A stretch of DNA of 64,000 bases from Clostridiaceae bacterium (GCA_029256485.1 JAQSXU010000002.1:62001-126000), one strand, 5' to 3'. Positions 36,751 through 46,232 are shown, numbered from the stretch's first letter. A program made the numbers and translations. The notes: generated from the letters alone by a model not told the origin.

Positions 36751-37515
36751 TTAATTGTATTTTATTTTTATTTTTTCACTATCTATATAATCCTTCGCCA
36801 GGGGAGTTATCAAAGCATCTTTTGCTATTATAACTTCCTTATTTCCATTTAATGATAAGAGTTCTCCCATAGTAATTACACCATTTAATTCCACACTATT
36901 GGTTTGCTCTTTAACTTTGCTTTTTTTAACATTGTCATTTGATTTATCATAATTTTTAGATGTTAAATTAAGTTCATTATTCATTACATCTTTAAGCTGT
37001 GATGAGTTAATAAGTGTCACACCAAAGCTTTCAAGTGTTTTAAGGTAACCTATGAGCATCTTATTATATTCCTTATTGACTGTAACACCCATAGATTTTA
37101 AAACTTCACATTCAGGATCACAGCTGTCTTTTACAGCTATAACTTTTTTATTTCGCATTAGTGCTTCTGAAATTCCTGTAGTAAAGTAATTGTCTCTAAT
37201 ACCAAGGGCTGTTTTTGCTAAGGTATTTCTTGTTAACACAGGTATTAAAATTAAATCTGAATTATTAATAGCTTTTACTATGCATTTCTTTTCATTAAGT
37301 ATTTCCAAATTTAAACTCTTTGTATAAATCTCAGGTATTACTTCTTTTGCAGAATTAGATATTACTGCAGAATATTTGATAAGTTTATATTCATTTAAAA
37401 CTGCAAATGTATCCTTTATATTTACAGCGCCACCGCTAATAAAAAGTAATACCTTTTTATCCAGCATTTTTAAGACTTCAGCAGTAATTATCTTAATTAA
37501 CTCGTTTAAATCCAA
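36751..37515 (-). CDS. Microcompartment-associated flavoprotein-like protein
   Basis: A 254-residue protein. N-terminal helix DLNELIKIITAEVLKML resembles encapsulation peptides. Residues about 20-150 look like a flavoprotein (UbiX/Dfp-like) Rossmann fold (VLLFISGGAVNIKD, ...LILIPVLTRNTLAKTALGI); a low-complexity linker follows and the C-terminus has a small motif VIIAKDALITPLAKDYI, seen in other microcompartment loci. It could bind FMN for cobalamin reduction or folding. It has no Salmonella pdu equivalent. TTG start (GAGGTG upstream). Function inferred only. Confidence 0.6.
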   Translation of the reverse strand: MDLNELIKIITAEVLKMLDKKVLLFISGGAVNIKDTFAVLNEYKLIKYSAVISNSAKEVIPEIYTKSLNLEILNEKKCIVKAINNSDLILIPVLTRNTLAKTALGIRDNYFTTGISEALMRNKKVIAVKDSCDPECEVLKSMGVTVNKEYNKMLIGYLKTLESFGVTLINSSQLKDVMNNELNLTSKNYDKSNDNVKKSKVKEQTNSVELNGVITMGELLSLNGNKEVIIAKDALITPLAKDYIDSEKIKIKYN

Positions 37516-37516
37516 A

Positions 37517-38341
37517 TTAATTCACCTCTTTTACACTCATTGCTATACCAATTGGTGTCACTAATAACGGATTATATGGCTTAAAAGTTTTTATGGAAGT
37601 ATATTTTTCAATTACATCCTCTATGCCCTTTAAGCAGCAGGTCCCTCCTACAAGATAAAGTTCATTTACATTATAAGGTGCAATATGGTTTAGGATAATG
37701 GAAGCCATCTTTTCTACAACTGGTCTCACTAAAGGGAATACCATATTGTAATTTTTTTCATTTACTTTAAACTTCTCTGCATCATCATAATCCATATCTA
37801 AAGCTCCCGCAGTAACTAAAGTTAAGTGTCTTCCTCCAGTTGGTTCATCCCCAGAGTAAACCACTTCTCCATTTTCTATAACTGATATACCTGTAGTACC
37901 GCCACCAATATCTACTACGGCTCCTTCAGCAGTATCTAGAAGTAGTGATGCTGCGGTAGGCTCATCAATAACGTTATTTACAATGAATCCTGCTGCTTCA
38001 ACAACATTTTTTATAACCCTTACATTACCAGCTATTATTCCTGGTGGAATTGCTGTAGCAGCATACTGTAATTCTGTTCCCAATTGCTTCTCAATTTTTT
38101 CTTTTAACATTCTTACAATTTGTACTGATTTTAGATATTCTACTACAATTCCATCTCTAACTACGTCGGCAGCATATATTGCTCCTGCAATAGGTTTATT
38201 TTCTTCATTTAGTACTGCGATGACTATATTTGCTGTTCCAAGATCAACTCCAACCTTTAATTTTTTATAATCAGCGCATTTTTTTGGATTAACAATACAA
38301 TCTTCCATTTCCTTTATAATTTCATTTGCATTTTCAAACAT
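37517..38341 (-). CDS. EutJ-like Hsp70-fold protein
   Basis: A 274-residue ASKHA ATPase-fold protein: GVDLGTANIVIAVLNEENKP (phosphate-1), VVDIGGGTTGISVIENG (phosphate-2), VGGTCCLKGIEDVI (adenosine). It matches the EutJ chaperone-like family of ethanolamine and propanediol compartments, presumably helping cargo or shell assembly. It is adjacent to the flavoprotein-like gene (1-base gap) and pduL. Confidence 0.85.
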   Translation of the reverse strand: MFENANEIIKEMEDCIVNPKKCADYKKLKVGVDLGTANIVIAVLNEENKPIAGAIYAADVVRDGIVVEYLKSVQIVRMLKEKIEKQLGTELQYAATAIPPGIIAGNVRVIKNVVEAAGFIVNNVIDEPTAASLLLDTAEGAVVDIGGGTTGISVIENGEVVYSGDEPTGGRHLTLVTAGALDMDYDDAEKFKVNEKNYNMVFPLVRPVVEKMASIILNHIAPYNVNELYLVGGTCCLKGIEDVIEKYTSIKTFKPYNPLLVTPIGIAMSVKEVN

Positions 38342-38346
38342 ATTTT

Positions 38347-39003
38347 CTACCTGCTCATCCCATAAATTCTAACAAAAGATCCATTTTTTATCTCCGATGC
38401 ATTAGCTTCATCAGTATCTATATGTAATTCTAATGCAGATTTTCCATCAGATCTTACTAATACATTTTTGAATATTAAAGATTTATTGCCATTTTCTGTT
38501 TCAATATCAACATAGTCTCCATTTTTAACACCATATCTATTTAAATCATCCTGTGTCATGTGAACATGTCTTAAAGCTACTATTACCTTATTTTTTAAAA
38601 TCAGCATTCCCTTTGGTCCAATAACTGTTACACTACCAGAATTATCCGTATCTGATGAGTTTCTTGAAGGAACTTTCAGACCTAAGGTAAATGCATCAGT
38701 TCTGGATATCTCAACTTGAGTATTTTTTCTTACTGGCCCTAGTATTCTAACATTTGGGAAACTCCCTTTAGGACCTGATATGCATACTGTTTCATTAGCT
38801 GCATATTGGCCAGGTTGATTTACTTTGCTTTTAACAGTTAGTTCAAATCCATGGCCAAATAAAACCTCTAGATCATCTCTTGTCAGATGTATATGCCTGT
38901 TTGATATTCCAACAGGTATGGAAAAACTACTGTCTTTAATTTTAGATTTTCTAGAAATTTCCGAAACAATATCTACAATTAATTTCTCGTCAAAATCAGC
39001 CAT
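38347..39003 (-). CDS. pduL: Phosphate propanoyltransferase PduL
   Basis: A 218-residue compartment phosphotransacylase converting propionyl-CoA and phosphate to propionyl-phosphate and recycling CoA. Two PduL domains with zinc ligands HIHLTRDD and RHVHMTQDDLNRYG; PxGxSNRHIH signature intact. N-terminal DEKLIVDIVSEISRKSK is an encapsulation helix. RBS GAGGGTGG six bases before ATG. Confidence 0.94.
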   Translation of the reverse strand: MADFDEKLIVDIVSEISRKSKIKDSSFSIPVGISNRHIHLTRDDLEVLFGHGFELTVKSKVNQPGQYAANETVCISGPKGSFPNVRILGPVRKNTQVEISRTDAFTLGLKVPSRNSSDTDNSGSVTVIGPKGMLILKNKVIVALRHVHMTQDDLNRYGVKNGDYVDIETENGNKSLIFKNVLVRSDGKSALELHIDTDEANASEIKNGSFVRIYGMSR

Positions 39004-39021
39004 TTTAAACCACCCTCATGA

Positions 39022-39615
39022 TTATTTATAATGAATGCATAATTTTCTTGGCATTCCTTTCTTTCTTGGACATTTAGGATCTCCGCAGAGATTACAAAGC
39101 TCCTGAGCCTCTTTAATTTCTTCATGATTTTTGACAGCATTTTCATTGATTTCAAAGTTTGAAACTTCAGTTTCTTCATTATTTATTTTCTTAACTTCAG
39201 TATTTGCAAACTGGGTTACCTCTAAATTATTTTCTTCTTTTATATCGCACTTATCTATTTGAACTTCTTTAGAGTCCGCAACTATTTCCTTGTCAGCAAT
39301 TTCTTCCACTTCAGTTTTATTTTCTATTCCTACTGTTTCCTTTGTGGATATTAAATTATCAGTACACCTAGAAGGCCTTGGTATTATAAGTGTGCTATAC
39401 ACTTTTCCTACCATTGAAGCACTAACTTTAGCAGAACTAATCGCAGCAGTCACTGCTGAAACATCACCAAGTATTTTTACTGTTACAAGTCCAGATCCCT
39501 TGGTGAGTTCATATCCAACTAAAGAAACATTTGCTGACTTTAAACATGTATCCGCTGCAGTAACAGCTGCAACGAGTCCAAAAGTTTCTATTAATCCTAG
39601 GGCTTCTCCACTCAA
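39022..39615 (-). CDS. pduK: Shell protein PduK (BMC-H with Cys-rich extension)
   Basis: A 197-residue protein: one BMC domain (3-90; GEALGLIETFGLVAAV), a long acidic, low-complexity linker (about 95-165), and a C-terminal C4 motif CNLCGDPKCPRKKGMPRKLC typical of PduK that may bind Fe-S or zinc. TTG start after AGGGGGG. Codon and charge composition of the linker differ from neighbours. Confidence 0.88.
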   Translation of the reverse strand: MSGEALGLIETFGLVAAVTAADTCLKSANVSLVGYELTKGSGLVTVKILGDVSAVTAAISSAKVSASMVGKVYSTLIIPRPSRCTDNLISTKETVGIENKTEVEEIADKEIVADSKEVQIDKCDIKEENNLEVTQFANTEVKKINNEETEVSNFEINENAVKNHEEIKEAQELCNLCGDPKCPRKKGMPRKLCIHYK

Positions 39616-39629
39616 TGTATTTACCCCCC

Positions 39630-40049
39630 TTAATCATGTTTTTTTAACACTTCTATTATTTTTAGTTTAATACTCTCAACTAGACTATCCAAATCTGGGG
39701 AATTTATATCTTTAAAAGGCATTACCTTATATAATCTTGCTGCATTATTCCCAATTTTTCTAGCCTTAGTTATTTCATAGTCCTTTAGGGAAGTATCAAT
39801 AATTGCATTATTTTCTTTAAGCTTACTGTAATGAACAATCACTCTATTATTTGAAAATCCTATTGCCACTCCTAGCTTTGATTGCTGACTTGCTTTATGT
39901 GTTGTACTTACTAAATCTTTTTTATTAAGATTAAAAATCTCATAGGGCAAATCTTCTTCCTCAATACCAGCAAGTATATTCTTAAATAAAGCATTATCTA
40001 TGTTGTCTGCCACCACGTATATACAGGGCTTACTACCTAAATATTCCAT
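39630..40049 (-). CDS. pduH: Diol dehydratase reactivase small subunit PduH
   Basis: A 139-residue subunit resembling the dehydratase beta subunit fold (ILAGIEEEDLPYEIF and SKLGVAIGFSNNRVIVHYSKL). With PduG it ejects damaged cobalamin from PduCDE. It begins one base after pduG ends, consistent with a complex. Confidence 0.9.
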   Translation of the reverse strand: MEYLGSKPCIYVVADNIDNALFKNILAGIEEEDLPYEIFNLNKKDLVSTTHKASQQSKLGVAIGFSNNRVIVHYSKLKENNAIIDTSLKDYEITKARKIGNNAARLYKVMPFKDINSPDLDSLVESIKLKIIEVLKKHD

Positions 40050-40050
40050 A

Positions 40051-41871
40051 TTAATTACCTCGCAAACTATTATAGTAAGAAACCACTAATCCAGTTGCCA
40101 CTGCATTTCTAGGTCCCTCGATGCCTCTGATATTTCCTCTTCCGCAGACTATACTGTAATGTGAAAGCTCGTCAGATATCATATCTGGTATTTCAAAATC
40201 CAGAGAAGAACCACCAACTAATACAACAAAATCAATAGCCCTTAAATTATGATTTGGTGCAACATCTCTTAAAGCCCTGATTATATTGGTTAAGAATACC
40301 TTCTTTTTTGCCTCTCTTCTAACCATTCTTATTTTTTCTATTGAATGTTTTGTTGGAATAGGCACCATCTCATTTTCTTTAACAACTACATTCCTTGCAA
40401 AAAGAGAAGGGCTTAATGGTGTTTGGAAGAAACATACTGATCCATCCTCATATCTTATATTGAAAAGACTTTCCACTTTTGCCAACGGATACTTTTTAAT
40501 ATCCTCAGCTAAATTATAATCTTCTAATCCAAGTTCTGATTTTATTAATAAGGTTACCATTTCACCTGCTCCAGCATGGTGTACTGAAACGACTTTCCCA
40601 TCTTTACTTATATATGCAGAGTCTGATGAACCTCCGCCTAAGTCTAATATTATAAGCGGTTTATCTGTACCTGGTGTAGTTAAAGCTCCTAATACAGCCA
40701 TATTTGCCTCAACTCCGCCAATAATTACATTAACATCAGTGTCTTTGTTTAGTTCTTCTGCTATTGCTTCCATTGGAAGCTTACTTGTTTTAACCATAGC
40801 TGCAAGAGCTACAGCATTTTCAAGAGAAAATTCTCCTGCTAGACCACCATGTACCCTTTGAGGTACAAAGGTATCCACTGCAAGTATATCTTGAATTTTT
40901 ATTTCAGAAATATTTTGACTGGTAAGTTCGCCCATAACCTGTTTAACTCTTTCAATCATTCCGCCTACATTAGTTCCCGATTCTCCATTAACATCTTCAA
41001 CAGGATATATGGAATCTAAAGATTTCATTATTTTTTCTGAGCCTTCCTCAATTCCAACTGAAACTTTGTTTTTACCACAAAAAACTAATTTACCAGCTGG
41101 AATGACCCTTTCTTTCACATCACCTTCCGGGGTCCTTATAACAACTGCAGACCTATTTCCAATTAGTGCTCTTGCTATTGGAATAACATGTTTGGTTTCT
41201 TCTGGTGTAAGATTAAATATTGTAGCAAGTCCGTATGGATTGGAGAGAACTTTTATAGATGTACCCTTGGCAGCTACTTCAATTGCAGCCATCATTCCCA
41301 TTGGTACTTTATCAATATAAGCCACTTCGTCTACAATAGGCATTTTAACGGTTAATCTATTGGATATAATTACTCCATCGTCAGCTTGAACAATCAGTCC
41401 CTTAATTTTAACATTATTTTCCAAGGCATCATTGATTCTTTTTGATGCTGTTTCAAAGTCTATAGATTTTGGAATTACGCAAATGACATCTTCTTCACTA
41501 TGAATTCCAGGCAGTTCATCCATATAAATTGTTTTACCTACACCTACTCCGATTCCACCAGGTGTATCAGGATTGTGACCTATCATGGTAGACTCAGTTA
41601 TTATTGTTTCAGTTATTGTCTCCATTGCAACATCACCTATTACTGGTGTGGCTTCATTCAAGCATATGCAATATAAATCTGCTATATCTTTATTTATGTT
41701 TTTTAAAGCCTTCTTCAGAGCTTTTATTATACCAACAGTATTTTCTAATGTACCCTTAATCCCAGTTGTCTTTACTAAGCTGCTGGATATAAAATTTAGA
41801 TTTTTTTCCACATCTGCAATGGCAACTTCCGTTGTAGAGTTACCTATATCAACACCTGCTATTAATCTCAA
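40051..41871 (-). CDS. pduG: Diol dehydratase reactivase large subunit PduG
   Basis: A 606-residue ATPase-like reactivase. Starts RLIAGVDIGNSTTEVAIAD; has GHNPDTPGGIGVGVG and LDLGGGSSDSAYIS. The TTG at 41871, five bases after GAGGTGG, gives a start matching PduG homologues; a GTG at 41880 overlaps the ribosome site. Works with PduH to exchange inactive for active B12 in an ATP-dependent way. A strong hairpin separates it from pduE. Confidence 0.94.
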   Translation of the reverse strand: MRLIAGVDIGNSTTEVAIADVEKNLNFISSSLVKTTGIKGTLENTVGIIKALKKALKNINKDIADLYCICLNEATPVIGDVAMETITETIITESTMIGHNPDTPGGIGVGVGKTIYMDELPGIHSEEDVICVIPKSIDFETASKRINDALENNVKIKGLIVQADDGVIISNRLTVKMPIVDEVAYIDKVPMGMMAAIEVAAKGTSIKVLSNPYGLATIFNLTPEETKHVIPIARALIGNRSAVVIRTPEGDVKERVIPAGKLVFCGKNKVSVGIEEGSEKIMKSLDSIYPVEDVNGESGTNVGGMIERVKQVMGELTSQNISEIKIQDILAVDTFVPQRVHGGLAGEFSLENAVALAAMVKTSKLPMEAIAEELNKDTDVNVIIGGVEANMAVLGALTTPGTDKPLIILDLGGGSSDSAYISKDGKVVSVHHAGAGEMVTLLIKSELGLEDYNLAEDIKKYPLAKVESLFNIRYEDGSVCFFQTPLSPSLFARNVVVKENEMVPIPTKHSIEKIRMVRREAKKKVFLTNIIRALRDVAPNHNLRAIDFVVLVGGSSLDFEIPDMISDELSHYSIVCGRGNIRGIEGPRNAVATGLVVSYYNSLRGN

Positions 41872-41898
41872 AATGACCACCTCAATATCTATAATGTT

Positions 41899-41936
41899 TT
41901 CTCCAGTTTAATGATATTCATCACTAAACTGGAGAA
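41899..41936 (-). promoter_or_regulatory. Strong intercistronic hairpin between pduE and pduG
   Basis: Perfect 12-bp stem TTCTCCAGTTTA / TAAACTGGAGAA with a 14-base loop, not followed by a T run on the minus strand (AACATTATAG). Looks like an mRNA stability or processing element rather than a terminator. Confidence 0.65.
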
Positions 41937-41945
41937 CAAACTAAT

Positions 41946-42461
41946 CTAAACCTTTAATCTTCCTCTTTTTTCATACACTTCAGCTGCTTCTCTTACTAAT
42001 GCAGAATTTATTTTAGCATTGTATTTACTTTCCAATTCGTCTGCAATAGCTAGAAGCTCAGCTTTTGTTGACCTGTAAGGTCTAAGTGAATTATATATTT
42101 CAAGCACTCTATTATCAGGAATTATTGTTAATTCTGCAGCCCTTCTTAAATTTTTAGCAAATTGCGGCCTTCCAACACTTTCTGCAATTTCTGCCTGATA
42201 TCCTAAAACATCAGCAGTTATTTTTATATCCTCTGCAGTTGTACTGCCGTTTAGCACGCTTTCAATAGTAATATTATCTAAGCCTTTTCCTGTTTTAGTT
42301 TTAACTAAATCTTTACTGTTTTTTGCAAGCGGATAATCCTTTGCCGTTAGTTTTTTACTACAAGCACTTTCCTTTGGTTCTGTTTCCACTTTATTATTAA
42401 GGTTTCCCATGGATTTTAAAACTTCTTTTACCAGTTGTTCTATGTTTACATTATCAGCCAT
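41946..42461 (-). CDS. pduE: Diol dehydratase small subunit PduE
   Basis: A 171-residue gamma subunit. N-terminus has the helix VNIEQLVKEVLKSMG (encapsulation-like); the core DYPLAKNSKDLVKTKTGKGLDNITIE and LRPYRSTKAELLAIADELE is diagnostic. Part of the adenosylcobalamin dehydratase trimer-of-dimers. Confidence 0.94.
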   Translation of the reverse strand: MADNVNIEQLVKEVLKSMGNLNNKVETEPKESACSKKLTAKDYPLAKNSKDLVKTKTGKGLDNITIESVLNGSTTAEDIKITADVLGYQAEIAESVGRPQFAKNLRRAAELTIIPDNRVLEIYNSLRPYRSTKAELLAIADELESKYNAKINSALVREAAEVYEKRGRLKV

Positions 42462-42472
42462 ATTCTCACCTC

Positions 42473-43141
42473 TTATTTAAAAATAACTTTTAATTCAATA
42501 GGTTTAGCATTAGCTACAACATGTTCAGTTTCTTTTATATGAAGTATTGCTGCTTTAGCTTGGTATTTTGGTCTTGCCATTTGGTCATTCCTTACTGGAA
42601 CTGGATCAGGTGATTCACCTTTTGCATATTTTGCAGCATTCTTTCCTATAGCTCTAAAAGTTTCTAAATCAATAAGTGGAGCTTGGGAAAATAATTCAAG
42701 ATTATTTAATGGTTCCAAATCTTTTTGATGTATCACTGTTGTTCCCTTTGATTGAATACCAATACCAATACCTGACCCGCTCAGCACTGCAGCATCATGG
42801 CTCATAAATGCAACGTCTGATGTACGAAGAACTCTAATAACTCTAGGAACTAGACCTTCTTCTTCAATGCCTGCAAGTACTTCCTTCATAACCTTATCAT
42901 GTGGTATTCCAACAATAGTTTGCTTTTGATTTATACCGAAAGCAGGAGCAATAGCTACAACAACTTCATCACTTCTAGTTCCAGCTTTAGCTTCACCTAC
43001 TTCTTTTAATTCCATGTTGCCAGTAACTGAATTATCCAAACTTACATTTGGAACATTTTTGTCCTTTTCTGAGCATTGAAGTTGTTTTAACACTTCACTG
43101 GTTATTGCTTTTATAAGATCTTCATTAGATACTATATTCAT
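42473..43141 (-). CDS. pduD: Diol dehydratase medium subunit PduD
   Basis: A 222-residue beta subunit. N-terminal [17 protein letters not shown] is the known encapsulation/solubility helix of PduD; core [19 protein letters not shown] and [16 protein letters not shown] is diagnostic. ATG at 43141 follows GGAGAG by about ten bases; upstream in-frame codons overlap pduC and lack a site. Confidence 0.94.
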   Translation of the reverse strand: MNIVSNEDLIKAITSEVLKQLQCSEKDKNVPNVSLDNSVTGNMELKEVGEAKAGTRSDEVVVAIAPAFGINQKQTIVGIPHDKVMKEVLAGIEEEGLVPRVIRVLRTSDVAFMSHDAAVLSGSGIGIGIQSKGTTVIHQKDLEPLNNLELFSQAPLIDLETFRAIGKNAAKYAKGESPDPVPVRNDQMARPKYQAKAAILHIKETEHVVANAKPIELKVIFK

Positions 43142-43160
43142 ACAAATATCACTCTCCAAA

Positions 43161-44825
43161 CTACATTTTATCAGGATCAAGAGCCTGATTGATGTTCTTT
43201 ATTTCTTCCCATCTCTTGCCTTCGACTCTATAACCTGTGCCAGGACCTGTATAATCATTTGGATAATTGACTGCTGTAATTACATTGAAGTCTTTATCAA
43301 AAATTGATGACGTATGCAGGTAGTCACCAGCTACTCTTTGCTTTAACATGTTTAAAACTCTTTCACCAGTTTCTTCATATCCGCCTTTTATTAAAGCTTT
43401 AACTATATCCAATCCTGTAGCATTACTGTTGAATAATTCTTGAGCTGCCTTAAGATCTTCAACAACATTTCTCTGAGGCATGTCTTTGCTTCCATGAGCA
43501 TATGTTGCAGCTTCAACTTCTTCATCGGTTATTGGAGGAAGTCCAAGATTTTTAAATACAGCCTGAAGTGTCTTTGCTGCTTTATTTCTAATAGCAATGG
43601 CATCTTCTTCTTTTATTGGTCTTAGTCCACCATCAACTTTTAAATCTCTCTGTAATACTAAATAATCATCATAGTCATCACAATCAAAGTTTGAACCAGC
43701 AAACATGTTGTCATAATTTGGTTCTGCGGCATATCCTGAGAATATAAAATCAGTACCAGGCAAAAATTGCATCATTGTTCTTGCAGTTTTTCTGATTTGT
43801 GAGTGTGTAAAGGTTTGGTCATTACCAGTACAAGTTTCCAGATCAAGCATTGCACTAATAAGATTTTCTCCAAGTACTACTCTAATACCGCCAGAAACAC
43901 CAGCTGGTACTCCAATACAGCTTATAGAACCGTTTTGCAGACCTTGTACACCTGCACCTTTTGTTATCATTATGCATCTAGCTTCAAGATATAACATTGA
44001 TTTACCTTCAGCATATCCCATCTGAACTTCTGAACCTGTACCAGAAGTAAATCTCATCTTTAAGCCTCTTGATGCATATGCAGATGCTAAGAATGATTTA
44101 GACCAAGGTGTATCATCACCATCTACAAACACTTGCTCAGTTCCATATACTGATATAGTTTCTGCGTAAGATGTAAAGCCTTTCATACCAAGTTTTAATT
44201 CTGTTGCTTCCTCCAGTGCACATTGTGTAAGAACTCCTCCTCTTGCAGTCTGTGAACCGATAAGTAAAGCCATGGCATTAAATGGAGCATATCTTACAAT
44301 TCCAACGGTAGTCTCCATTTCATCGAATCCTCTAATACCAGCTTCTGCAGCATCTGCAGCTAATATAACAGGATTATCACGTACATTAGTTACATGACAT
44401 TGGTTTGATGGCATTTTTCTTGCTCTCATTTTTTGAAGTGCCATCATCATTTCTACCACATTTAACTTATCAATTATGTCTACTAATTTTGCAGCTGTTA
44501 TAGATGTAGAAATCTTTATAATCTCATTTCTAGGTACATTTATATCACTTAACATTCTAGCAATTTTAGTTGAGTCAATTGCCATTGATTCTTCTGCATT
44601 CTCAATATTAATTGCATGATCTGCAAGGAATAAATCAATGAAATCAAAATCTTCTCTTTTTTTGCCATCCATTTCTACTATTTTGCCATTTTCAATTTTA
44701 ATACTAGGCTTAGGATCATTTGGACTTCCAATTGCGATCATACCAACTTCTGGCCAGTCTTTAACAAATCCATCCTTATTTACATCTCTAGTCTCTAGAA
44801 CTTCAAAACGTTTAGATCTTTTCAT
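43161..44825 (-). CDS. pduC: B12-dependent propanediol/glycerol dehydratase large subunit
   Basis: A 554-residue alpha subunit, the same length as Salmonella PduC and closely similar ([20 protein letters not shown] at start, [54 protein letters not shown]). It dehydrates 1,2-propanediol to propionaldehyde, and usually also glycerol to 3-hydroxypropionaldehyde. ATG at 44825 after AAGGGTGG; a GTG upstream lies within the ribosome site. Substrate preference cannot be fixed from sequence, but the compartment context favours propanediol. Confidence 0.96.
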   Translation of the reverse strand: MKRSKRFEVLETRDVNKDGFVKDWPEVGMIAIGSPNDPKPSIKIENGKIVEMDGKKREDFDFIDLFLADHAINIENAEESMAIDSTKIARMLSDINVPRNEIIKISTSITAAKLVDIIDKLNVVEMMMALQKMRARKMPSNQCHVTNVRDNPVILAADAAEAGIRGFDEMETTVGIVRYAPFNAMALLIGSQTARGGVLTQCALEEATELKLGMKGFTSYAETISVYGTEQVFVDGDDTPWSKSFLASAYASRGLKMRFTSGTGSEVQMGYAEGKSMLYLEARCIMITKGAGVQGLQNGSISCIGVPAGVSGGIRVVLGENLISAMLDLETCTGNDQTFTHSQIRKTARTMMQFLPGTDFIFSGYAAEPNYDNMFAGSNFDCDDYDDYLVLQRDLKVDGGLRPIKEEDAIAIRNKAAKTLQAVFKNLGLPPITDEEVEAATYAHGSKDMPQRNVVEDLKAAQELFNSNATGLDIVKALIKGGYEETGERVLNMLKQRVAGDYLHTSSIFDKDFNVITAVNYPNDYTGPGTGYRVEGKRWEEIKNINQALDPDKM

Positions 44826-44847
44826 ATTATATCCCACCCTTCATATT

Positions 44848-45735
44848 CTAAATGTATGGCTGGGTTGTGGAGGCAGGTTCTTCGCCAAGTGCTCCTAACA
44901 ACTTTTTCCCAACTTCTCTTCCAGCTATTACAGCCTGTCTAACAGCACCTGAATCACCAGTAATGCATAAAATTACTTCGTTAGAGTGTGAGGTTCCCTG
45001 AGCTGGACTTGAATAAGCAACTACATCTACATTTGCAGTTTTAACTGCAGTATCAGCCATCATTACTCCTATAGCTGCAGGAGCACCTATTACTAATCCA
45101 CAAGCCTTACCAATTGGTGAACCAAAAGCTTTATTTACAGCTTGGCTAGCTCTAGCAGTATACTGCAGTTCAAGATGTCCTGCTTCATTACCCCAAACAT
45201 CACCAAAAGTTCTTGGTAATTCTTTCAAAGTAACTTCAACTGCTCTTCTAGCATCTGATACATCTTCTGCTCCAAAGATAATTAAGCATCCATGACCTGC
45301 TCCGCCTTTTGTATCTCTAGGAAGCTCTATTGTAACAATTTCAGTATTAGTAGCTTTAACTGCTTCATCAGCGGCAAGAATATGTGGACCTGCCCCTGTT
45401 CTAGCTCCTATAACTCCTATAGAATGATATTTTGGATCTATTCCCATTTTATCGTGTAATGCGGGATCAATATTAGCTATAACAATTCCAATAGTATCCC
45501 CTAAAGCTGTACCAACGAATTCTGTTATACCTGGTGATTTCATAGAATTTACCTCCTCTTTTACTTCCTGATTAGATTTTTTTACAGCTTCACATTTAGA
45601 GTTTTCATCCTCTGAATTAGAAACTTTACAAGCTATGGTATTAATCATTTCAGTTAATGTGGAGGGATCAATTTTATCCTCTCCCAATGTTTTTTTTACT
45701 TCCTCATAAACTTTTTCTAATATTGAATTATCCAT
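44848..45735 (-). CDS. pduB: Shell protein PduB (tandem-BMC trimer), with internal PduB' start
   Basis: A 295-residue protein. N-terminal helix NSILEKVYEEVKKTLG plus linker (about 1-66), then two BMC domains (GTALGDTIGIVIANIDPALH onward). An internal ATG at 45543 with GAGGAGGT seven bases before it gives PduB' of 231 residues, the same two-product arrangement as in Salmonella. PduB is a major shell trimer; the N-terminus links shell to cargo. Start at 45735 after AAGGAG. Confidence 0.92.
   Translation of the reverse strand: MDNSILEKVYEEVKKTLGEDKIDPSTLTEMINTIACKVSNSEDENSKCEAVKKSNQEVKEEVNSMKSPGITEFVGTALGDTIGIVIANIDPALHDKMGIDPKYHSIGVIGARTGAGPHILAADEAVKATNTEIVTIELPRDTKGGAGHGCLIIFGAEDVSDARRAVEVTLKELPRTFGDVWGNEAGHLELQYTARASQAVNKAFGSPIGKACGLVIGAPAAIGVMMADTAVKTANVDVVAYSSPAQGTSHSNEVILCITGDSGAVRQAVIAGREVGKKLLGALGEEPASTTQPYI
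45544..45559 (-). promoter_or_regulatory. Internal ribosome binding site for PduB'
   Basis: GAGGAGGT followed by a 7-base spacer and ATG (45541-45543) within the pduB frame. Confidence 0.8.
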
Positions 45736-45753
45736 TTTCATCTACTCCTTATT

Positions 45754-46032
45754 TTATTCAACCTTTGGGAGTATTTTTTCGACATCTGTATGAGGCCTTG
45801 GAATAACATGAACTGAAATAATCTCTCCAACTCTTTTTGCAGCAGCAGCGCCAGCATCTGTAGCTGCCTTAACAGCACCTACATCACCTCTAACCATTAC
45901 AGTTACAAGTCCTGACCCTATTTTTTCATATCCTATAAGTGTTACATTAGCTGCTTTTACCATTGAATCTGCTGCTTCAATTGCCCCTACTAATCCCTTA
46001 GTTTCAATCATTCCTAATGCTTCTTGTCCCAT
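45754..46032 (-). CDS. pduA: Shell hexamer protein PduA
   Basis: A 92-residue BMC-H protein: [53 protein letters not shown]. Pore loop GSG is PduA-like and would pass propanediol. ATG at 46032 after GGAGGTG; upstream in-frame ATG lies over the site. First gene of the operon and the only single-domain hexamer apart from PduK. Confidence 0.94.
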   Translation of the reverse strand: MGQEALGMIETKGLVGAIEAADSMVKAANVTLIGYEKIGSGLVTVMVRGDVGAVKAATDAGAAAAKRVGEIISVHVIPRPHTDVEKILPKVE

Positions 46033-46063
46033 AAATGACACCTCCATTTAATTTATTAATTTC

Positions 46064-46069
46064 ATTATA
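46064..46069 (-). promoter_or_regulatory. -10 element of the pdu operon
   Basis: TATAAT (complement) about 32 bases before the pduA start; no consensus -35 at 17 bp (GACTAT), which fits activator-dependent transcription. Confidence 0.5.
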
Positions 46070-46117
46070 GTATTCAATTGTCCATAATAGTCTGAATATT
46101 TTGTTATGTTAACGTTT

Positions 46118-46158
46118 TATTTTGACGTAATTTTCCATAAATATTTTGACTTATTTTA
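46118..46158. promoter_or_regulatory. Direct repeat in the pdu divergent promoter region
   Basis: TATTTTGACGTAATTTT (from 46118) and TATTTTGACTTATTTTA (from 46142) repeat with 24-bp offset. The second copy overlaps the -35 of the sensor kinase gene. Candidate binding sites for the AraC-type response regulator; partly explained by the promoter itself. Confidence 0.4.
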
Positions 46159-46174
46159 GTAATTTATTTACAAT
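46146..46174 (+). promoter_or_regulatory. Promoter of the PocR-type sensor kinase
   Basis: -35 TTGACT (46146-46151), 17-bp spacer, -10 TACAAT (46169-46174). Confidence 0.65.
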
Positions 46175-46232
46175 ATAAATATACGGATTAATTTATATTA
46201 AAAATCATGTATAATTAGGAGGTAGATGAATT

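Noticed and set aside
41899..41936. Internal terminator in the pdu operon
   Set aside because: The stem is strong but no T tract follows on the transcribed strand.
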